The notes: a model not told the origin generated them from the sequence alone. A stretch of DNA of 64,000 bases from TMP-24 sp046348855 (GCA_046348855.1 JAXMDK010000007.1:88110-152109), one strand, 5' to 3'; numbered from the stretch's first letter, positions 44,521-54,083 are shown. Made by a program: numbers and translations.

Positions 44521-45612
44521 ATGGCGGACGAACGCGCGACCCTGACCGAACTCTACGACCGCCAGGTGCAGGCGGGGCTGACGCGGGCCGATCCGGCCCA
44601 GCGCGCCGTCCTGCCCGAACTGGAGCGCATCCGCAGCGAACTCGAGGCCGCCGGCGCGGCGCGCAAGGGCTTTCTCGGCGGCATCTTCGGCAAGCCGCCG
44701 GTCGCGCCGCGCGGGCTTTACCTGTGGGGCGGGGTCGGGCGCGGCAAGTCGATGCTGATGGACCTGTTCCACGCCAACGTGGCCATCGCCGGCAAGCGGC
44801 GCGTGCATTTCCACGCCTTCATGCAGGAGGTCCAGGCGGCCCTGCATGCGGCGCGCAAGACCGGCGTCGACGATGCGATCCGGCCGGTGGCGGCCGAAAT
44901 GTCGGCCGGGCTTCGGCTTCTGTGCTTTGACGAAATGCAGATCACCGACATAGCCGACGCGATGATCGTCGGGCGGCTGTTCCAGTCGCTGCTCGACCGG
45001 GGGGTGGCGCTGGTGACCACCTCGAACCGGAGGCCGGACGATCTGTACAAGGACGGGCTGAACCGGCCGCTGTTCCTGCCCTTCATCGAGCTGCTGAAGG
45101 CCCGGTTGCAGATCGTTGCGCTGGACGGCCCCACCGACTATCGCCAGCACCGCCTGACCGGGGCGCAGGTCTATTTCACCCCGGCCGGCCGCGCCGCCAA
45201 GGACGCGATCCAGGCGCTGTGGCAGGAACTGACCGGCGGGGCCGGCGGGTCGCCGTTGCGGCTGGTCGTGAACGGGCGCGAGGTCGAGATACCCGACCAC
45301 TGGTCCGGGGTGGCGCGGGCCGGATTCTGGGACCTGTGCGGCAAGCCGCTGGGTCCGGCCGACTATCTGGCGCTGGCCGCGGCGGTCCGGGTGCTGATCC
45401 TCGAGGATATCCCGCATCTGTCGGCCTCGAACTACAACGAGGCCAAGCGGTTCGTGACGCTGGTGGACGCGCTTTACGAGGCGAGGGTACGGCTGATCTG
45501 CTCGGCCGCCGACGAACCCGAGCGGCTTTATCTGGAAGGCGCCGGCTCGTTCGAGTTCGAGCGCACCGCCAGCCGCCTGCGCGAAATGCAGGCGGCGGAC
45601 TGGGGAACCTAG
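44521..45612 (+). CDS. zapE: Cell division protein ZapE (AFG1-like ATPase)
   Basis: A 363-residue P-loop ATPase: Walker A YLWGGVGRGKS (after GIFGKPPVAPRGL), RVHFHAFMQEVQAAL, Walker B RLLCFDEMQITDIADAMI, sensor VALVTTSNRRPDDLYKDGL, and the C-terminal EDIPHLSASNYNEAKRFVTLVDALYE. This matches bacterial ZapE, which modulates the Z ring during constriction, and mitochondrial AFG1/LACE1. Single gene with its own start at ATG 44521. Confidence 0.95.
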   Translation: MADERATLTELYDRQVQAGLTRADPAQRAVLPELERIRSELEAAGAARKGFLGGIFGKPPVAPRGLYLWGGVGRGKSMLMDLFHANVAIAGKRRVHFHAFMQEVQAALHAARKTGVDDAIRPVAAEMSAGLRLLCFDEMQITDIADAMIVGRLFQSLLDRGVALVTTSNRRPDDLYKDGLNRPLFLPFIELLKARLQIVALDGPTDYRQHRLTGAQVYFTPAGRAAKDAIQALWQELTGGAGGSPLRLVVNGREVEIPDHWSGVARAGFWDLCGKPLGPADYLALAAAVRVLILEDIPHLSASNYNEAKRFVTLVDALYEARVRLICSAADEPERLYLEGAGSFEFERTASRLREMQAADWGT

Positions 45613-45625
45613 GCTTCGCCCGGCG

Positions 45626-46657
45626 TCAGGCCAGCATGTCGCGAACCAGGGGCGCGACGCGGGTGCCGTAGAGCTCGATCGAGCGCATGAGCTTGTCGTG
45701 GGCGAGCGTGCCCGAGGAATATTTCATCTCGAACCGCGCCAGGCCCAGGTCGCGCACCGTCCCGGCGATCTTGCGCGCCACGGTTTCCGGCGCGCCGACG
45801 TACAGCGAGCCGTGGTCGGCCTCGCGTTCGAAACTGTCGCGGGTGGTCGGCGGCCAGCCGCGCTCGCGGCCGATGCGATCGTGCAGCGCCTTGTAGCCGG
45901 GCCAAAGCTCGTCGCGGGCCTGTTGGTCGGTGGGGGCGACATGGCCGGGCGAATGGACGCCGAGCGGCTGGGGCGTGGCGCCGATCTGTTCCTGAGCGCG
46001 CAGGAAGAGATCGACGAAGGGCCGGAAGCGGGCGGGCGCGCCGCCGATGATCGCCATCATCATCGGCAGGCCGTGGCTGACGGCGCGGATCACCGATTCG
46101 GGGCTGCCGCCCATGCCGATCCAGACCTTCAGTCCCTGCGGGCCAAGCGGCGGAAAGACCTTCTGGCCCTTCAGGGGCGGCCGGGTCTGGCCCGACCAGG
46201 TGACCGAGGTCTCGCGGATCAGCCGGACGAACAGGTCCAGCTTTTCGTTGAACAGCAGTTCGTAGTCGGAAAGATCGAAGCCGAACAGCGGAAAGCTTTC
46301 GGTGAACGAACCGCGGCCAAGGATCACTTCGGCCCGGCCGTTCGACAGCGCGTCAAGCGTCGAGAACCGCTGGAACAGCCGGATCGGGTCGTCGGACGAC
46401 AGGACCGTGACCGCGGTGCCCATGCGGATGCGCAAGGTGCGCGCGGCGATGGCGCCGAGAATCGGCTCGGGTGCGGAAATGGCGAAGTCGTCGCGGTGGT
46501 GCTCGCCAAGGCCGATGTAGTCGACGCCCACCTGATCGGCCAGCACCGCCTGGTCGATCACGTTGCGGATCACCTGGTCGTGCGGCAGGCGGTTGCCGTC
46601 GGCGCCGACGGTCACGTCGCCGAACGTATCAAGGGCCAGTTCGAGGGTTCCGGGCAT
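45626..46657 (-). CDS. LLM class flavin-dependent oxidoreductase
   Basis: A 343-residue luciferase-like monooxygenase: LELALDTFGDV, YIGLGEHHRDDFAISAPEPILGAIAART, RIRMGTAVTVLSSDDPIRLFQRFSTLDALSNGRAEVILGRGSFTESFPLFG. The latter block is typical of the group 2 LLM proteins that use reduced FMN or F420-like flavin. Convergent with zapE. Physiological substrate unknown. The 144-base gap after it (46658-46801) holds nothing I can identify beyond GC-rich short palindromes. Confidence 0.92.
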   Translation of the reverse strand: MPGTLELALDTFGDVTVGADGNRLPHDQVIRNVIDQAVLADQVGVDYIGLGEHHRDDFAISAPEPILGAIAARTLRIRMGTAVTVLSSDDPIRLFQRFSTLDALSNGRAEVILGRGSFTESFPLFGFDLSDYELLFNEKLDLFVRLIRETSVTWSGQTRPPLKGQKVFPPLGPQGLKVWIGMGGSPESVIRAVSHGLPMMMAIIGGAPARFRPFVDLFLRAQEQIGATPQPLGVHSPGHVAPTDQQARDELWPGYKALHDRIGRERGWPPTTRDSFEREADHGSLYVGAPETVARKIAGTVRDLGLARFEMKYSSGTLAHDKLMRSIELYGTRVAPLVRDMLA

Positions 46658-46801
46658 GGCGCGCTCCTTTAGGACGGCCCAGAAGTAGTGGCTCGCCAGC
46701 TTGGGGAAAAGTGCATGGGCGCACAGGTCCGGTCAGGCGCCGCGCGGAACAGGAACCTATGTCGGACCGCCCCAAGGGGCGCGGCCTCGGTCGGGCCGGC
46801 T

Positions 46802-48085
46802 TCAGGCGTTTTCGCGCAGGACCGTTCCGGCCAGATAAAGCGATCCGCAGATGAGGATGCGCGCGCCGGGGGCAGCTGCGGCAATCGCTTGGACGGCGGA
46901 AAGGACGCTGTCGGCAGCGGTGGCGGCGATCCCGGCGGTGCGGGCGGCGTCGCGGGTGGTCTCGGCGGGAAGGGTGTTGGGTTCGTTCGGGATCGAGACG
47001 GCGGCAAGGCTTTGCACCTGTCCGGCCAGGGGCCGCATGTAGCCGGTTACGTCCTTGGTGTTCAGCATGCCGCAGATCAGGTGGGTGGGCTTCGGGGCCA
47101 TGCGCGCCAGCGTGGCCGCGACCGCAGCGCCTCCGGCGGGGTTGTGGCCGCCGTCGAGCCATAGTTCGCAAGTGCCCGCCGCCTCGACCAGCGGCCCGGA
47201 CTTCAGGCGCTGCATCCGCGCCGGCCAGAAGGCACGGGTCACCGCCGCCTCGCAGGCGGCGGCGTCGGCGCCGAGGTGGCGCAGCGCCGCAAGCGCGGCG
47301 CCGGCGTTGTCGATCTGGTGGGGGCCGGGCAGGTTCGGCAGCGGCAGGTCGAGAAGGCCGTTCTCGTCCTGGAAGATCAGGCGCCCGCGTTCTTCCCAGG
47401 CGTGCCAGTGCTGGCCGCGGACCAGAAGCGGCGCGCCGAGCCGGGCGGCCTTGGCCTCGATTACCGCGAGTGCCGCCTCCTCCTGCGGGCCAACCACGCA
47501 GGGCACGCCGCGCTTGAGGATGCCGGCTTTTTCGCCGGCGATTTCGCCCAGCGTCTCGCCCAGATATTGCTGGTGGTCGATCGAGATCGGGGTGAGGATC
47601 GTCAGGCGCGGGCGGTCGACGACATTTGTGGCGTCCAGCCGCCCGCCAAGGCCCACTTCCAGCAGCGTCCAGTCCGCGGGCGTGCGGGCGAAGGCCAGGA
47701 AGGCGGCGCACGTGGTGATCTCGAAGAAGGTGATCTCCTCGCCGCCGTTGGCGTGGACGCATTCATCGAGGATCTCGGTCAGATATTGTTCGGAGATCAG
47801 GTCGCCCGCCAGGCGGATGCGTTCGTGGAACCGCGCGAGATGCGGCGAGGTGTAGGCATGGACCTTGTCGCCGCGCGATTCGAGCCCGGCGCGGATCATC
47901 GCCTGGGTCGAGCCCTTGCCGTTGGTGCCGGCGATGTGGATGACCGGCGGCACCTGGCGTTCGGGATGGCCGAGCGCGGCCAGCAGCCGGTGCACGCGGT
48001 CGAGCGTCAGGTCGATGATCTTGGGGTGGAAGGACATCATCCGGGCGAGGATGAGGTCGGAGGTCTGGGCGGGGGTCTGGGCCAT
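46802..48085 (-). CDS. folC: Bifunctional folylpolyglutamate synthase / dihydrofolate synthase
   Basis: A 427-residue Mur-ligase-like enzyme that adds glutamate to dihydropteroate and folates. The ATP site is HIAGTNGKGSTQAMI, then SPHLARFHERIRL, FFEITTCAAFLAF and VGLGGRLDATNVVDRP. The C-terminal glutamate domain contains LWLDGGHNPAGGAA. Lies directly downstream of accD on the minus strand, the classic accD-folC arrangement; an 89-base gap between them carries a hairpin repeat. Confidence 0.96.
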   Translation of the reverse strand: MAQTPAQTSDLILARMMSFHPKIIDLTLDRVHRLLAALGHPERQVPPVIHIAGTNGKGSTQAMIRAGLESRGDKVHAYTSPHLARFHERIRLAGDLISEQYLTEILDECVHANGGEEITFFEITTCAAFLAFARTPADWTLLEVGLGGRLDATNVVDRPRLTILTPISIDHQQYLGETLGEIAGEKAGILKRGVPCVVGPQEEAALAVIEAKAARLGAPLLVRGQHWHAWEERGRLIFQDENGLLDLPLPNLPGPHQIDNAGAALAALRHLGADAAACEAAVTRAFWPARMQRLKSGPLVEAAGTCELWLDGGHNPAGGAAVAATLARMAPKPTHLICGMLNTKDVTGYMRPLAGQVQSLAAVSIPNEPNTLPAETTRDAARTAGIAATAADSVLSAVQAIAAAAPGARILICGSLYLAGTVLRENA

Positions 48086-48119
48086 GGCTGCCTCGGCGCT
48101 GGGCCCCCGGCGGCGCGGC

Positions 48120-48159
48120 GGGGGGCTGTCTGCCCCCCGCGCCCCCCGAGGATATTTGC
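48120..48159 (-). repeat. G-rich hairpin element between accD and folC
   Basis: Read on the minus strand: GCAAATATCCTCGGGGGGCG, then a GGGGGGC/GCCCCCC stem with loop (48120-48126 and 48132-48138). It shares its CAAATA-(3-4)-CTCGGGGGG lead with the element at 43064 and, as there, follows the stop of a gene in the transcribed direction. Confidence 0.65.
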
Positions 48160-48174
48160 AAACGGAAGAAGGAA

Positions 48175-49086
48175 TCAGGCGCCGGTGGCGGCCGCCGGTT
48201 CGGGACGCGGCGCGGGCAGGTCGCCTTTGACGGCGGGCGCCTGGCGGGTCAGCATGCGGATGATGGTGACCAGTTCGTCGCGCAGTTTCTTGCGGTGCAC
48301 CACCCGGTCGAGCATGCCGTGATCCAGGAGGTATTCGGCGCGCTGGAAGCCTTCGGGCAGCTTTTCGCGGATGGTCTGTTCGATGACGCGCGGGCCGGCG
48401 AAGCAGATCAGCGCGTTCGGTTCGGCGATCTGTACGTCGCCGAGCATGGCATAGGAGGCGGTGACGCCGCCGGTCGTCGGATGGGTGAGGACGGTGATGT
48501 AGGGCAGGCCGGCCTCGCGCAGCATCTGCACGGCGACGGTGGTGCGCGGCATCTGCATCAGCGACAGGATGCCTTCCTGCATGCGCGCGCCGCCCGAGGC
48601 GGCAAACAGGATCAGCGGCAGCCGCCGCTTGGTCGCGCGTTCGGCGGCGGCGATGATGGCGTTGCCGACATACATGCCCATCGAGCCGGCCATGAAGGTG
48701 AAGTCCTGGGCGACGGCGACGACCGGGGTGCGGGCGATTTCGCCTTCGGCCACCAGCATCGCATCGCGGGCGCCGCCGGTCTTTTGCGCGGCCTTCAGCC
48801 GGTCGGTGTATTTCTTCTGGTCGCGGAAATGCAGCGGGTCAGTGACGGGTTCGGGCACCTTCACCTCGGTGAAGACGCCATTGTCGAACAGGGCCGCCAG
48901 CCGTTCGGCCGGGGTGATGGCCATGTGGTGGTCGCAGTTGGTGCAGACGTTCAGGTTGTCGGCCAGTTCGCGGTGAAACAGCATCGTCCCGCATTCGGGG
49001 CACTTGGTCCACAGGTTCTCGGGCACTTCCCGGCGCGAGAACAGCGAATTGATCTTGGGCCGGACATAGTTGGTGATCCAGTTCAT
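48175..49086 (-). CDS. accD: Acetyl-CoA carboxylase carboxyltransferase beta subunit
   Basis: A 303-residue subunit that, with AccA, transfers CO2 from carboxybiotin to acetyl-CoA for fatty acid synthesis. The N-terminal zinc ribbon has WTKCPECGTMLFHRELADNLNVCTNC, and the crotonase-like core holds FAASGGARMQEGILSLMQM and LTHPTTGGVTASYAMLGDV. The last ~15 residues (LPAPRPEPAAATGA) are a low-complexity tail. ATG 49086 is the usual family start (MNWITNYVRPK). Confidence 0.97.
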   Translation of the reverse strand: MNWITNYVRPKINSLFSRREVPENLWTKCPECGTMLFHRELADNLNVCTNCDHHMAITPAERLAALFDNGVFTEVKVPEPVTDPLHFRDQKKYTDRLKAAQKTGGARDAMLVAEGEIARTPVVAVAQDFTFMAGSMGMYVGNAIIAAAERATKRRLPLILFAASGGARMQEGILSLMQMPRTTVAVQMLREAGLPYITVLTHPTTGGVTASYAMLGDVQIAEPNALICFAGPRVIEQTIREKLPEGFQRAEYLLDHGMLDRVVHRKKLRDELVTIIRMLTRQAPAVKGDLPAPRPEPAAATGA

Positions 49087-49177
49087 GGTCGTCGTGCCTT
49101 CCTGCCGGGACAGGCCACCGAAATAAGCCGGACGCGGCGGAAATGCAATCGGGCGAGGCTGCGGGCGCCGGGGGGGG

Positions 49178-50077
49178 CTAGCGGCGCAGCGCGATGCGGG
49201 CAGCCAGCCAGGCGCAAGTGAGGCTGACGCACTGGACGAGGATCTGCGGCAACGGGCTGGCGGCCTCGGCCAGCCCCTCGGGCTGGACCCAGAGCGCCAG
49301 CCCGCTCATGCTGGGGCCCGACCCGATCAGCAGGAAGGCCACGGCGTTGTTGGCGAAGTGAAAGCCCCACGAGGCGCCGATGGCGCCGGTGCGGGCAGTC
49401 AGGTCGGCGGTCAGGATGCCGAACAGCATGACCCACAGTAGAACATAGACGGCGCTGGCCCCGAACGTGTGGGGGGCATAGTGGCCGGCGGCGAACAGGA
49501 TCGCGGGAACCAGTAGCCACACCAGCGGCGAGCGGAAGCGCGCGGCGAACTGTTGCAGGAAATAGGCGCGGAACACCAGTTCCTCGGCCCCGGTCTGGAT
49601 CAGCAGGCAGACGAGCGCCAGCGGCAGGTGGCGCAGGAACGCGCCGGGGCTTTGGCCCTGCGTCAGGCTGTCGTCGGCCAGGGCAAAGGGGATGAAGAGC
49701 GCGTTGAAGGCCAGGACCGCCAGCGCCGCGGCGCGGAAATCGCGGACCACCTGCGCCGCCGGGCCGAACAGGGTTCCGGCGCGGCGCTGGTGCAAGAGCC
49801 GGACGGTGGCAAAGACCCCGCCAGCCGCGCCCAGGAACGAGGCCAGCAGCAGCATTGCCATGCCGGGGCTGGCGGCCTCGAACATCGCCGACTGGATGAC
49901 CTGGGCCAGGACCGGACCATAGCGATAAGCCAGGAACTGGGCGAATCCGGCCATGAAGGCCAGATAGATCAAGAGGATCATCCCGGCGCCAAGAAGGGTC
50001 CGCCACCATTCCGACCGCGCGCGGGCCGGTTCGGCAAAGGCAATCAGCGGCCGGTAGGACGGCGGAAGCAGGATCAT
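49178..50077 (-). CDS. CPBP family intramembrane metalloprotease
   Basis: About 299 residues with roughly eight membrane helices. The three CPBP motifs are present: EExxxR in GAEELVFRAYFLQ, FxxxH in LFAAGHYAPH and HxxxN in FHFANNAVAF. ATG 50077 (MILLPPSYRPLIAFAEP) gives the typical Rhodobacterales-like start; a longer TTG start at 50113 would add 12 residues, and neither has a strong ribosome-binding site. Members act as Abi-type intramembrane proteases, with roles in prenyl-protein processing-like cleavage or bacteriocin immunity; the target is unknown. Confidence 0.85.
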   Translation of the reverse strand: MILLPPSYRPLIAFAEPARARSEWWRTLLGAGMILLIYLAFMAGFAQFLAYRYGPVLAQVIQSAMFEAASPGMAMLLLASFLGAAGGVFATVRLLHQRRAGTLFGPAAQVVRDFRAAALAVLAFNALFIPFALADDSLTQGQSPGAFLRHLPLALVCLLIQTGAEELVFRAYFLQQFAARFRSPLVWLLVPAILFAAGHYAPHTFGASAVYVLLWVMLFGILTADLTARTGAIGASWGFHFANNAVAFLLIGSGPSMSGLALWVQPEGLAEAASPLPQILVQCVSLTCAWLAARIALRR

Positions 50078-50178
50078 GAATGGAAGGCTAGCGGCGGCAA
50101 CCAGGCCTTGCAATCCGCTTGTCAGGTCCGGGCCGGTTATCTATCCCTTGCGGATGCAAAGCGGCGGGTCGTCCCTTG

Positions 50179-50817
50179 ATGGCAACAGGCAACAGATCGA
50201 CTGACGGGCGGGGCGGGCGGTGGCGGCTGGCGCTGGGCCTTGCGGTCCTGCTGGGCGGCTGCGTCGAAAGCTCGACGGCGGACGCGCCCAAATCGGTGCT
50301 GGTCGCCGGGCGGATGGTGACGATCGCCGCGCCGCAGGGGTTCTGCGTCGACAAGGCCGCCAGCCGCGACAGCGCCAAGGGCACGTTCGTGCTGATGGGC
50401 AGCTGCGCCTCGCTGACCGGCTCGTTCACGGCGTCGCGGCCGAGGGACCCGGCGATCCTGACCGCGTCAGTCTATCCCGGCGGCGGCGCGAACTTCGCGG
50501 CGGCGCTGCCGGGGATGGCGACATTTCTGGCGTCGCCCGCCGGTCGGGCGGCGCTGAGCCGCAGCGGCAAGGCGGCCAGCGTGACGATCGGGGCGATCGG
50601 CACCGAGGGCGGGGTGATGTACATCCGCGCCTCCGACAGCGCCCCGGCGCCGGGCCAGGAGGTCGAGCCGGAGTACTGGCGCGCGATCCTGTCGGTGAAA
50701 AGCAGCATCGTTTCGCTTTCGGTCCTGGGACTGAAGGCCCATCCCCTGTCGACCGAGGCCAAGCGCGCGCTGCTGGAGCGGCTCGTGGCGCGCGTCGTGG
50801 CGGCCAACGCGCCGTGA
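50179..50817 (+). CDS. Putative lipoprotein of unknown function
   Basis: About 212 residues from ATG 50179. A basic N-terminus (NRSTDGRGGRWRLALGLAVLL) leads to lipobox LGGC. The mature part has Cys residues in GFCVDKAASRD and MGSCASLTG and a helical C-terminus (STEAKRALLERLVARVV). It is followed by two more small genes on the same strand, possibly one unit. No characterised family recognised; envelope location is inferred from the lipobox. Confidence 0.75.
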   Translation: MATGNRSTDGRGGRWRLALGLAVLLGGCVESSTADAPKSVLVAGRMVTIAAPQGFCVDKAASRDSAKGTFVLMGSCASLTGSFTASRPRDPAILTASVYPGGGANFAAALPGMATFLASPAGRAALSRSGKAASVTIGAIGTEGGVMYIRASDSAPAPGQEVEPEYWRAILSVKSSIVSLSVLGLKAHPLSTEAKRALLERLVARVVAANAP

Positions 50818-50844
50818 CGGCGGCGGCTGCAATCGGGGGCCGCG

Positions 50845-51609
50845 ATGGCGTTGCGCTGGTTTGAGCGGCTGAAGCAGCGGGCACGGCTGGCGCACTGGCG
50901 GGCGGTGGCGGCGCGCAGCCCGGACATGGGGCTGGCCGAGGTGCGGCAGTTGCGCGCCGACGCGCGGGCGGTGCGCCGCGCGGTCGATCAGGTGCTGGAA
51001 CTGGCCGACAGCCGGCTGGCGCTGCCGCTGATGGGCTCACAGGCGATGCATCGGCCGCCGATGACCGACTGGAGCTGGCGGCCGCATCTGTGGCGGCTGC
51101 CACTGTCGCCGCCCGGCCACGCGCCGGCGCCGGCGCGCACTGCGCTGGATGGCGAGGCCGCGGTGTTCCATGACTGCCATGACAGCGAAATCATCGTGCG
51201 GCAGCTGCGCAACCGGCAGGAAAGCGACCTGGCGGCCTTCGGGCTGATGATCGAGGCGCTGGGTTTCGACGGCGGCTTCCTGTCGCTGTCGGTGCGGCTG
51301 CCGGCCGAGGCGGTGGCGGGCCTGGGCCATCGCCACCTGATTAGGGTCGACCTGAACGCCGATTGCGAGCGGCCGCAGAAGGCGCTGGTCTGGCTGAACA
51401 TCGAGCATGGGCCGAATACCGACCGGGCGGCCTTCGAGCTGCGGCTGGACAGCGGCGAACGGATGGCCGAGTTCGACCTGGCCCATGTCGCCTTCGACGA
51501 ACGGCGAGTCGGCAAGATGTGGGTCGATGTGTTTTTCGATGATCCGCGCATGAACCGGGTGGTGCTGCGCGACCTGACCTTCAGCCGGCGGCCGCGGGCG
51601 GAATTGTGA
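50845..51609 (+). CDS. DUF6478 family protein
   Basis: A 254-residue Rhodobacteraceae-type protein: RLKQRARLAHWRAVAARSPDMGLAEVR, MTDWSWRPHLWRLPL, AVFHDCHDSEIIVRQLRNR and the C-terminal RRVGKMWVDVFFDDPRMNRVVLRDLTFSRRPRAEL. This pattern is what is catalogued as DUF6478, a family without known role. No signal peptide. Its stop overlaps a possible GTG of the next gene. Confidence 0.8.
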   Translation: MALRWFERLKQRARLAHWRAVAARSPDMGLAEVRQLRADARAVRRAVDQVLELADSRLALPLMGSQAMHRPPMTDWSWRPHLWRLPLSPPGHAPAPARTALDGEAAVFHDCHDSEIIVRQLRNRQESDLAAFGLMIEALGFDGGFLSLSVRLPAEAVAGLGHRHLIRVDLNADCERPQKALVWLNIEHGPNTDRAAFELRLDSGERMAEFDLAHVAFDERRVGKMWVDVFFDDPRMNRVVLRDLTFSRRPRAEL

Positions 51610-51623
51610 TCGGAGGCGCGGGG

Positions 51624-51983
51624 ATGGAGCTGGTCGAAAGCCGGATACAGGCGGGCAGGTGGACGGGGCTGGTGCGGCTGGACGGGCCATCGCCGGGTTT
51701 TGCGGTCACGCTGGGCGACCGGGCGCTGGCTGGCCTGCGCGAAGAGCCGGCCGGCGACGCGCTGGTGCGGCTGGTGCTGGACCTGCCGGCGACGGTGATC
51801 GGCGAGGGGTTGCAGGCCTTCCTGCTGACCGCCGCCGGTCGGGCCGAGGTGCTGGGCCGGTTTGTCCTGTTCGCGGGCGCGGCGGTCGAAGGCGATGCGG
51901 CGGCGGAAATCGCGCTGATCCGGGCCGAGCTCGATCTTCTTAAGGCGGCGTTCCGCCGGCACTGCGCCGCGACCGGCGGCTGA
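51624..51983 (+). CDS. Hypothetical protein linked to DUF6478 gene
   Basis: About 119 residues. ATG 51624 is preferred because GGAGG lies about eight bases upstream; a GTG at 51606 overlapping the previous stop (GTGA) would add six residues. The protein appears to be a compact beta-rich N-terminal part with a helical end (AEIALIRAELDLLKAAFRRHC). No family recognised. Position implies co-expression with the DUF6478 gene. Confidence 0.65.
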   Translation: MELVESRIQAGRWTGLVRLDGPSPGFAVTLGDRALAGLREEPAGDALVRLVLDLPATVIGEGLQAFLLTAAGRAEVLGRFVLFAGAAVEGDAAAEIALIRAELDLLKAAFRRHCAATGG

Positions 51984-52061
51984 GACGGCGGGTGACGTAG
52001 CGTCGGGCGTGACAGGGCCGGCCCGGCCCGCGCAAGGTGGACGTAGCCGCCGGAGGGATAC

Positions 52062-54083
52062 ATGAGCCAATATCCGCATCTTCTGTCGCCGATCCGACTG
52101 GGGCAGCTGACCCTGCCCAACCGGGTGCTGATGGGCTCGATGCACACAAATCTCGAGGAAACCGGCGACTGGAACCGGGTCGCGGAATTCTATGCCGAGC
52201 GGGCGCGTGGGGGCGTGGCGCTGATGGTGACGGGGGGGATGGCGCCCAACCACGAAGGCGGTGTCTTTCCCGGCGCGGCGGGGCTGTTCACGGCGCAGGA
52301 CATCGCCAATCACCGGCTGGTGACCGACCGGGTCCATGCGGCGGGCGGGCGGATTGCCATGCAGATCCTTCATGCCGGACGCTATGCCTATGGGCCGGAT
52401 TGCGTCGCCCCCTCAGCGATCAAGTCGCCGATCTCGCCCTTCGCGCCGCGCGAACTGGACGAGGCGGGCATCGAAAAGCAGATCGCCGACATCGCCACCG
52501 CTGCCGCCCGCGCCCGCGAGGCGGGCTATGACGGGGTCGAGGTCATGGGGTCGGAAGGCTATTTCCTGAACCAGTTCCTGGTTACCCGCACCAACAAGCG
52601 CACCGACTGCTGGGGCGGGCCCTATGAAAACCGGATGCGCCTGCCGGTCGAGGTGGTGCGGCGGGTCCGGGCGGCGGCGGGGGCCGATTTCGTCCTGATC
52701 TACCGGCTGTCGATGATCGACCTGATTCCCGAAGGCTCGACCTGGGACGAGGTGCTGACGCTGGCCCGCGCGGTCGAGGCGGCGGGGGCGGACGCGATCA
52801 ACACCGGCATCGGCTGGCACGAGGCGCGTGTGCCGACCATTGCCACCAGCGTGCCGCGCCGCGCCTTCACCTGGGTGACGAAAAAGCTGATGGGACAGGT
52901 GGGGGTGCCGCTCATCACCTCGAACCGGATCAACATGCCCGAAGTGGCCGAGGCGGCCCTGGCCGAGGGCTGCGCCGACATGGTCAGCATGGCGCGGCCG
53001 CTGCTGGCTGATCCGGCGTTTGTCCGCAAGGCGGCATCGGGGCGGGCGGGCGAAATCGCGCCCTGCATCGCCTGCAACCAGGCCTGCCTCGACCACACGT
53101 TTGCCGGCAAGCTGTCGAGCTGCCTCGTCAATCCGCAGGCCTGCCATGAGACAGAACTGGTCCTGACCGCGGCGGCCGAGCCGAAGCGGGTGGCGGTGGT
53201 GGGGGCGGGTCCGGCCGGCCTGGCGGCGGCGCTGGCGCTGGACCGGCGCGGGCACCGGGTGACGCTGTTCGAAAAGGCTCACCAGATCGGCGGCCAGTTG
53301 AACCTGGCGCGGCAGGTGCCGGGCAAGGAGGAATTCGACGGGCTGGTGGCCTGGTTTTCGACCATGCTCGGGAAAAGTGGGATCGAGATGCGGCTGAACT
53401 GCAAGGCCGACCCCGGGATGCTGGAAGGGTTCGACGAGGTGGTGATCGCCACCGGCGTCCGCCCGCGCATCCCCGAGATCGAGACCGCGCCGACCACGAC
53501 GGTGGTCAGCTATGCCGAGCTTCTGTCGGGCGAGGTTCAGGCCGGAGCCCGGGTGGCGGTGATCGGGGCGGGGGGCATCGGCTTTGACGTCGCCGAATTC
53601 CTGGTGCAGGCCAAGCCGGGGCCGACGCTTGTTCCCGACCATTGGCGGGCGGAATGGGGCGTAGGCGATCCCTCCGCCTGGCGGGGCGGACTGCGCAGCC
53701 CGGTGCCCGAAAGGCCCGCGCGCCAGGTGACGCTGATGCAGCGCAAGCCCGAACGGCCGGGGCGGGGCCTGGGCCGGACCACCGGCTGGATTCACCGGGC
53801 CACGCTGCTGGCCAAGGGCGTCGAGATGATCGGCGGCGTGAACTACGAAAGGATCGAGGCGGCAGGGGTGCGGGTCAGCTTCGGCCCGGGGCGCGAAAGC
53901 CCGCGCCTGATCGCCGCCGACACGGTGGTCTTCTGCACCGGGCAGGAAAGCGAAACCCGGCTGGCGCAGGCGCTCTTGGCCGAGGGGCGGGCGGTGCATC
54001 TGATCGGCGGTGCGGACCTGGCCGCCGAGTTGGACGCCAAGCGCGCCATCGACCAGGGCACGCGGCTGGCGGCGCGGCTCTAA
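52062..54083 (+). CDS. NADH:flavin oxidoreductase / 2,4-dienoyl-CoA reductase-like (OYE-Fe-S-FAD)
   Basis: A 673-residue flavoprotein of the FadH/trimethylamine dehydrogenase group. The N-terminal TIM barrel binds FMN (LLSPIRLGQLTLPNRVLMGSMHTNLEE, QILHAGRYAYGP, SEGYFLNQFLVTRTNKRTD). A 4Fe-4S site is given by CIACNQAC plus the later CLV cysteine. FAD is bound by VAVVGAGPAGLAAALALDRRG and NAD(P) by RVAVIGAGGIGFDVAEFL. In FadH this reduces 2,4-dienoyl-CoA from unsaturated fatty acids; other members demethylate amines, so substrate remains open. Transcribed alone. Confidence 0.92.
   Translation: MSQYPHLLSPIRLGQLTLPNRVLMGSMHTNLEETGDWNRVAEFYAERARGGVALMVTGGMAPNHEGGVFPGAAGLFTAQDIANHRLVTDRVHAAGGRIAMQILHAGRYAYGPDCVAPSAIKSPISPFAPRELDEAGIEKQIADIATAAARAREAGYDGVEVMGSEGYFLNQFLVTRTNKRTDCWGGPYENRMRLPVEVVRRVRAAAGADFVLIYRLSMIDLIPEGSTWDEVLTLARAVEAAGADAINTGIGWHEARVPTIATSVPRRAFTWVTKKLMGQVGVPLITSNRINMPEVAEAALAEGCADMVSMARPLLADPAFVRKAASGRAGEIAPCIACNQACLDHTFAGKLSSCLVNPQACHETELVLTAAAEPKRVAVVGAGPAGLAAALALDRRGHRVTLFEKAHQIGGQLNLARQVPGKEEFDGLVAWFSTMLGKSGIEMRLNCKADPGMLEGFDEVVIATGVRPRIPEIETAPTTTVVSYAELLSGEVQAGARVAVIGAGGIGFDVAEFLVQAKPGPTLVPDHWRAEWGVGDPSAWRGGLRSPVPERPARQVTLMQRKPERPGRGLGRTTGWIHRATLLAKGVEMIGGVNYERIEAAGVRVSFGPGRESPRLIAADTVVFCTGQESETRLAQALLAEGRAVHLIGGADLAAELDAKRAIDQGTRLAARL

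Noticed and set aside
46658..46801. Short GC palindromes in the gap between the LLM gene and folC
   Set aside because: Arms are four to five bases of pure GC, expected by chance at this base composition.
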